Source of the DNA: Mesaphorura yosii
Lineage: Eukaryota; Arthropoda; Collembola; Poduromorpha; Tullbergiidae
Assembly: GCA_009869945.1 (NCBI GenBank)
Contig: WIXG01000371.1
Coordinates: 1 to 64,000 of the forward strand
Direction: 5' to 3'
Length of the DNA: 64,000 bases
A program made the position numbers and the translations under genes. Below are positions 57,801-64,000 of this stretch, one piece after another; position 1 is the stretch's first letter; each line of letters opens with the position of its first letter. The notes beneath the pieces are model-generated. The model made no database searches, was not told the DNA's origin, and was given only the letters and a program-made list of their open reading frames with translations.

Positions 57801-60800
57801 TACTGTATGCCCTCAGCAGCAAAAAATGGATCTGAAAAGAATCCGGAAAAGAAATCGGAAGCCCAGATATAGACAGCTTCTTTTCCTCACAACTCGTATC
57901 AAATTACACAAATACAAATACAGAAAGGCAAGCCATTCATTTAGTGCAGGAATCAGGTGATTGTGATTGTGAATTCGGGATTCGACCCGGCTTTCGTTTT
58001 TTCAGCGAGCATTTAAAAGGCAGGGAACCCTAAACAAGGACGGGCACAGGTACAGTCACCCTCATCCGAGATCCGATCCTCATTCATTCATTCATTCTAT
58101 GCCTTTCGGAAGGGGAAGCAGGGAAAACATTGCTTAATGCTTAATAGTAAATAGTAAATAGGAAGGGGATGGAAGCCTGCGCCTTGCGCTTGGTTGGCAG
58201 GGCAGGCGTGGGAACAGTGCGAGTCACAACGTTCACACGAAACACAAAACCCCAATTCAACAGGGGCAAGGCAAGGCTGCCACTGGCACAAGGTACTTGA
58301 TAATCACAACATTAAGCTAAGCACTAAGCGTTAACTTCCCTCAGACAGGCAGTCAGTCCCTCAATAATGCAATGATCATAAATTCATAACAAATATTTGC
58401 GTGTTGCGCGTAGTGAATTTGTATTTGACTTTTCGATTAACACAGCACCAGCAGCAAAAGTAAAGCAATAAATTGAGTATTTGATCTTGATTCTTGATGA
58501 ATTCTCAATTTTCGCGATTCTCAGTCGATAAATCGTCGAATACAATCAGCAGCGTCAATAAAATCGCGAATTGCGAATCGTAATTATTGCCTATTGCGAA
58601 ATTGCCAAACAATCTGCCAATCTTGGGCGTATTTGCCATTTCACATGACAAGCCGAATCGCTGCGTTCAAGTTAGCTAAGAGCGAAATAACTGCGCCGCG
58701 CCAGTGAAGGCCGGGTCGAGATTGCATGGTTTCATTGGCCTGTGTTTCAATAACAATACTTAATGCTTAAGTAAATGAATAGCATATTGCAAGGACGAAT
58801 TCAGTGTTCAGTGCTTCGCTCAATTCCACTTGGTAAGGCACCGCATTTGTCATTGACTGGAAAGGGTTCCCCCAATTACAATGCGTACAATGCATTAAAG
58901 TGCAGGAGCCAAACAGGCTCGGCTCACGCTCGCACCTTCCACGCACTGCACCGTACTGTACTTGTTCCCTTTCGCATTATCGTCGTGCTCGCAGGCGGTG
59001 GGAAAATGAATTCGGTTCCCACGAAACGACATCGAGGCGAGTCTCACTTGAGTAGTGTTCACTTCAATTCCTCATTCAGCCGTGCCCGTACCGTGCCGTG
59101 ATGTTTAAAACGGCTTTTGTTTTGCCGTGGCCTGGCAGTGTGTCGTGTTCAGGTGGAATCAACCCGCTGCTGCCGCATCAAGTGCAATAATGAGCGATTA
59201 ACCAGCAGCGGGAGAAATTGTCCCACGCATCGCGCGTCACTCAATTGACTACATTGGGAGCACTTAATAGTTCGAAAGCAAACAGCAAAACATGTAAAGC
59301 AAGATTCAAGATTCCAGATTAACAGCTGTTTGCCAAACTGCATGCATGCATGCATATTCTTTTTATTAAAATAAGGCACTCAATACGTGCTCTGTTCTGT
59401 TCTGCCGAAAAGCCGAAGACCAGAAGGACAGGCGGGCAGGCGGCTAATTAAACCGGATTCATAATGCAATGCTGGCAATGTAACGCAGGAAGAAGGAAGT
59501 CAAGTCAAGCTAGTATCAAGAAGTAGGAATCGAGGAGGCCGTAAAAGGAAAAGCCGCCTGCCCGGTAGAACAGTAAACAATAAAAGTCAAAGCCAATTCA
59601 TCCGAAAGTAGGTTTAAGTCTTGCCGTTTACACGAGTAGCTCTGAGCGGCTTCTCGTTACGAATTACACAAAGAGATCATTTCATTCTTCACGAGATCCG
59701 GATTCCGGATCATCATTTCGTTATTCGCGAGTACTGTGATTCGGGATTTATTGGCCTCGGATGACGACTGACGAGGACGATGACAATAAAACGTTTGTCT
59801 TGTCAGCGAGCAAGCCGGATGCGTGCCTTTCGCCTTTTGCTGCATGCCGTTCGTCGGAATTTTACGCAATCGTCAATTTTTAATGATTTGCCGTCGCCTT
59901 GCACGGCCGTACCCTCGGTTTTAATGATGCCATGGCCAGATTTGACGTCGACGCGCCGCGCTACATTAAAATAACTCCGAGCAGCCGCAGTCCGAAATTC
60001 GAATTCGTTTCGAGTCTCGATCTGCCATGCTAGTAAAATTGCACTTGCATGGTTTCTTTATTAAGGTTACACGAACGACGATTCCAGCCTGAAAAGAGTT
60101 CAGATTGCATTGGATCTCTTGGATGAATGAAAACTACACGACACAAAGCACAAAGCAGTATTGAATGAATGAAACGAAGTATAAAAACAGTGCACACGAG
60201 GAACGAAACGCGAAAAAGGGTCAACAAAACTCAGGATTCTATGGCGTATCGAGTTATTATTGAAAGAAAAACTTTCATTTGCGCTTTTTGTAAGCTTGGA
60301 GAAGTGCAACGCAGGTGAAACAGGCAAAGTAAACCCAAGCAAAGCTAAGTAACGAAAGGCTTAATTTCATAGCTGTTGCTGCTGGGAAAATGATCTCAAA
60401 GGCCCAAAGCTCGACTCTCTGTGCTTTTCTCGGGTGCTTCATAATTTTGTATAGTGTATCGTCCTTCGGCAAGGTCTCGACCTCCTTCTTGTCCTGCCCT
60501 CGCCCTTTCGCCTTGCCTGGCTTTCAGTCGACTCTGCTTAAGAATTAACCCACAAAGTCATTCCTACGCAAGACGCGAGTTTTGGGGTTCCAAATCCTAA
60601 TCGCGTCTCAGGGGAAAATGAGGAAAATCACGACGGAAAGAAACAACGCAACAATTACAACACAGGAAAAGGGATTTTATCCGTCTCATTTTGCCCCAGC
60701 CAGTGTCAAGTCGCACTTTCAACTTTTGAAAGGAATTTCGAGCTTCCTAAATGCATTTATCAGTTTATGCATCGCGAAATGATCAGACGCGATGGCGATA

Positions 60801-63800
60801 AGAAGGATGATGATCATTACCGCATTTTATATGCCCAGATGCCAATTAAATGTAACAAGATTGAGACTTTTGAGACGCGGGCCGGGCAGACACAGAAAGG
60901 CGGCTCAGACGTCTGTCTGGTTCACGCGTTATGCTGCACATGTTGCTAATAATGAGGAAATAAACCGCAGCCAGGCAGGAAATGGGATGATGCCATCAAA
61001 GGAAGTGGCAGCCAGCCTTCCAGCTAGCCTGATCTGCTGTTTATTCTTCTTGCATTGTGACTGCTGCCTGTTCATGAAACTCAATCAAAGATACCAGAAT
61101 GTCAAAGAAACTCAATTTGGGAAACTTTGAACTTGTCTGATCGATTATTTAAAGCAGTTACAAAAGTGCAAGATCGCATACTGAGCCGTACAGATCAAGT
61201 GTTTATGAATATTTTCTCACTGCACTGCGGTGCCTGATATTTTCTCACCTGCTGAGCCTCCGCGCCCGTTCTTCGTTATAATCGAGAAACCGAGATCTTA
61301 ACCCTTTTGGGTGCTGTGCTCAGGCTGTATATTTTTATAATTAGTTTTCAAGTCGAGCCAAGCCAGCCCGGGCCTGATTTACTTTAGCATTAGCCACGGA
61401 CACGGCACGGTTATCGCTGTTTCAGCCTCAGCAGTCGAGTCGCAGTCGCAGTTACACCCACAAAACCCAATCGACCTTATGACTTGTGGAAGGCGTGGAT
61501 TCAAGAATCAAGAATCTTTCGAGCAAGAATTGAAAAGTATTTGTGATGAATGATCTCTTAACTCGTCCTCGTCTTCGCATTCGCGTAATTGTAATTTACA
61601 CTGCTTACGTTCAGCCTTTTTGAATCCTGTGATTTATTTTTGCAAAATGCAAAGGTACTGGCAAAACGCAAAAATATGAACATGCAAAAATATTCGCTGA
61701 ACCCGTATTGGCAAAAATTGCACAATGGCGAAAACTTCTAGAAATACGAACGTGATTACAGCTGCTAGAAAACCAGGAAATTCCACTTTCGAGTCTCTCC
61801 ACGTCCACGCGCTAATACTCAAACTACAAACTACAACGAACTACTGCTTTCAATGCGGTCAAATTCTAGTAAACCAGCTCAAGTTGGCCTGCCCGGCAAC
61901 GCAGTAATTAAACGGCGCGTGGACTGACAATCAACACTCGAGCCGTAAGTCGCAATACACAACCCACAAAGCCACAGCCACAACACAGGTACAACAGCAA
62001 ATGTAACAAGTGCCAATTACTTCCAGCAGCGAGCATCAGCAGCAGCAGAATCCTTGACTACGGTCACGATTAATTAAATCAACAGCAAGCAGCAAAGAGC
62101 AACTTTGCTTTTACTGCAGCGCTCTGAGTATTTACATCAATTTCCTTTACGACGCGACTGTGACTTGTGACGACGACGGCCGTCCGCCGTCCATCAGCAG
62201 CCTGATCGACGCTCGCTCAGTCGGTCGGTCGGTCGCCGTGCGCATACGCGTACGCGGCGTGGCCTGCGTTTGCCGGAATAAATTACAATAATTTCATATG
62301 AGCAGCATTTTAAGGATAAAAGCCACTGCCATAAAGCACTGCATTTAGCATACGTGACCATTACGAGGAGAAATTCAAGTTTTGTACTTTGTATCGTATT
62401 TTTTGCATTTGATGATGATGATCATCGCGAGATGCGAGACCGAGATGAGGATCCACGATCCATGGGAAAAAATCCGTTTCTCACGATCCGAGCTGCCGAC
62501 TCCTGCGTATTGCTTTCTGCTTACTGACTACGTACTGCTTGGCTTCGGAAGGGATGAATTATTGTTGCACGTACGGTACGAAGGCGAGGGGTTGACTTGA
62601 CTCAACTTCAACCCTGCGCCGAACTACAAATCAGCTACCTCAGTAGTGCAGTCGGCTAAGGGATGCTTCCCTATACTGAGAGCATTTCCTGTACAACAGC
62701 GTAGTGCACAAGTCTCACGTACGCGCTGCATAAGTCCTAGAAGGTCCACCCGTCGCCGTGCCACGCCACGCCATGCCGCCCGACCGACTGATCGGACGTC
62801 GGTCGCTGCGCTGCGCTCCGTCGCAAAACGTCAGACACGTGGCGAACCGCCGATCACAAACATCGTCAACCTTCCGGACTCCGCTCTCGACTGGCGCTTT
62901 GCACTGCGACTGCGCTAATTTTTGGGGTCAGATTTCCGGATACGAATTCAATTAACGTAACGAAACGCGAATGCGACCGTGCTCGCATACAAATTTGCAA
63001 CTTTTTGTGCTGCGACGTTTTGAGAAAATTTTTACGAATTTCTCAAAGGCGTAGGCCTGAAGTTTGTGAATTGCGAAAAAGAGGACTTTGTCCAGCAATT
63101 TTCGTGTTCGACGCATTTTTTCTGTGAACCCGGCGCCTTAAGCCTTGAAAGTGTCACTTTTCTACTAGAAAGTGTACAACGTAAAAGAATTTCGGGCTGA
63201 AGTGGGCTTTGGCTTTGACATCAAGTTCGGGCGAAACTGAAGAAAGTCGAGACAGAAGACGAAGGCTCAAAACAAAGTGGAAGAAAAACAAGTGAATCTT
63301 GAAACAAAAGGCGAGGCGATCCCGATCGCTGCTCTTCACACTCTACGAGAGACTTCAGTAATTGCAATTGTAATCTTCCGTTCACACACCGCCGAAGAAC
63401 AGAAGAAGAAGACGCGTCGCTAAAAATACGCGATACGCAGCCCGGCCCGCTGTGACATTCACAAAGTCAACGAGGTGAGCGTGGGAAAGCGAGGCGAAGT
63501 GAACGAGAACAACCAACAAGTGGCAAGTAGCAGTTAAAGTTACAAGTATTGTGCTCGTAAAAGTGCCGAACTGACGAATTCTTCACACTTGAGTCGTGAG
63601 CTGCTGAATTGTGAAACCTGCCGTGCCAAGCAGAAAGCAGCAAATACTTCAGTGAACTCTTTGACGACACTTTTTGCGTCGTGTCGCGAATGAATTGCAA
63701 ATACAAATAAAAATACCGACACTTGAACAACTGAAGTCGCAACTCGCAAGATTCTCGGAAAAACTCACACGAACAGCGACTTTGTTCGAGCTCAAGTGTG

Positions 63801-63900
63801 AAATTCGAGTTTACACCGTGAAATCTCTCAAGTTAAGCCGTCTAGCGGCCAGCGGCAAAGGAATTCAATCTCAAAGCCTGCGTGAATGTGGCACCCGAAA
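54863..63900. other. 9-kb non-coding region, probable 5' regulatory DNA
   Basis: No exon is supported. AT-rich with many repeated words (GCAAGG/AGGCAGGC, GAATTCGC, GCCATTGCC), (CATT)n at about 58082, (GCAT)n at about 59339 and (TCGG)n at about 62218. An initiator-like TCAGT lies at 62219, where a (TCGG)n run begins. Many overlapping ORFs of 60-200 codons occur on both strands, as expected by chance. It separates the divergent GPCR gene from the plus-strand gene starting at 63901. Confidence 0.4.
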
Positions 63901-63968
63901 ATGTCGCTCAAGAGGTCAATGAGTGACGACTCCGAGTGTGAGGATTTGTTCTCCGACACGAAGGACAG
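63901..63968 (+). CDS. First coding exon of a gene that leaves the window
   Basis: The ATG at 63901 opens MSLKRSMSDDSECEDLFSDT-KDR, ending in a strong donor (ACAG|GTAAGA) at 63969. The peptide is acidic and Ser-rich, like the N-terminus of a nuclear or regulatory protein, but too short to name. The preceding 0.7 kb looks like 5' UTR. A competing ORF through 63922 in another frame has no such start or splice context. Confidence 0.5.
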
Positions 63969-64000
63969 GTAAGAAAGCCACTTTTGCTGCTAAAAATAGG

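Noticed and set aside
57409-57960. Three overlapping ORFs of 125-137 codons on both strands
   Set aside because: Several frames open over the same bases indicate stop-poor composition and not a gene.
1-64000. CRISPR arrays, bacterial operons, phage or viral genes, tRNA genes
   Set aside because: No spaced direct repeats, ribosome-binding sites, viral core genes or clear tRNA A/B-box pairs were seen.

Overview
The window is animal nuclear DNA and looks like an arthropod. It has spliced genes with short GT-AG introns (mostly 60-105 bp) and arthropod-style gustatory-receptor-like proteins. It also has a BMP5-8/glass-bottom-boat-type ligand, a CARD/NB-ARC protein, UNC93, UCH-L5 and RGS genes, and a Mutator-like (MULE) DNA transposon. 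The mix of chemoreceptor-like genes, leucine-rich-repeat proteins, a large NB-ARC gene and a fungal/bacterial-type bestrophin resembles what I know of springtails (Collembola). That placement is an inference from family content, not a proof.

Layout. 0-1 kb: minus-strand gustatory-receptor-like gene cut by the left edge. 1-3.6 kb: intact-looking MULE transposon with inverted ends and an intron-containing FLYWCH/DDE transposase, lying about 50 bp upstream of that gene's start codon. 4.2-7.7 kb: CARD + NB-ARC + helical-repeat gene. 9-10.9 kb: leucine-rich-repeat protein with a probable C-terminal frameshift. 11.6 kb: tiny coiled-coil ORF. 12.7-13.9 kb: intronless bestrophin-like channel. 16.3-17.5 kb: intronless seven-helix receptor-like protein. 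19-20.2 kb: mpaB/rubber-oxygenase-like (DUF2236) protein. 21.3-22 kb: small RGS protein in three exons. 23.4-24.7 kb: UCH-L5. 25.6-26.6 kb: Ctr-type copper transporter. 28.3-29.9 kb: BMP ligand. 30.2-30.6 kb: small unrecognised protein. 31.5-34 kb: small tetraspan-like protein and a second gustatory-receptor-like gene. 34.2-36.2 kb: two secreted cysteine-rich proteins. 36.7-39.6 kb: UNC93-like transporter. 40.8-54.9 kb: one atypical class-A-like GPCR whose five coding exons span 14 kb, with an 8.5-kb intron. 54.9-63.9 kb: long non-coding DNA ending in the first coding exon of a plus-strand gene that leaves the window.

The left 40 kb is gene-dense with tiny introns. The right 22 kb is gene-poor and AT-rich, with many short repeated words, as expected for regulatory DNA around developmental or signalling genes. 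The genes do not form an operon or a single pathway. Themes are chemosensory and signalling membrane proteins (receptor-like genes, GPCR, RGS, BMP) and innate-immunity or apoptosis-type machinery (CARD/NB-ARC).

Most notable points: the BMP has serine where the family normally has its interchain-disulfide cysteine; the CARD-NB-ARC gene has no visible WD40 sensor; the bestrophin-like gene is a candidate horizontal acquisition; an 8-mer (GGAGAAAG and its complement) is strongly clustered in the large GPCR intron; and the MULE transposon looks potentially functional. Splice sites were assigned by eye from GT-AG sites and reading-frame phase; every multi-exon model given closes in frame.
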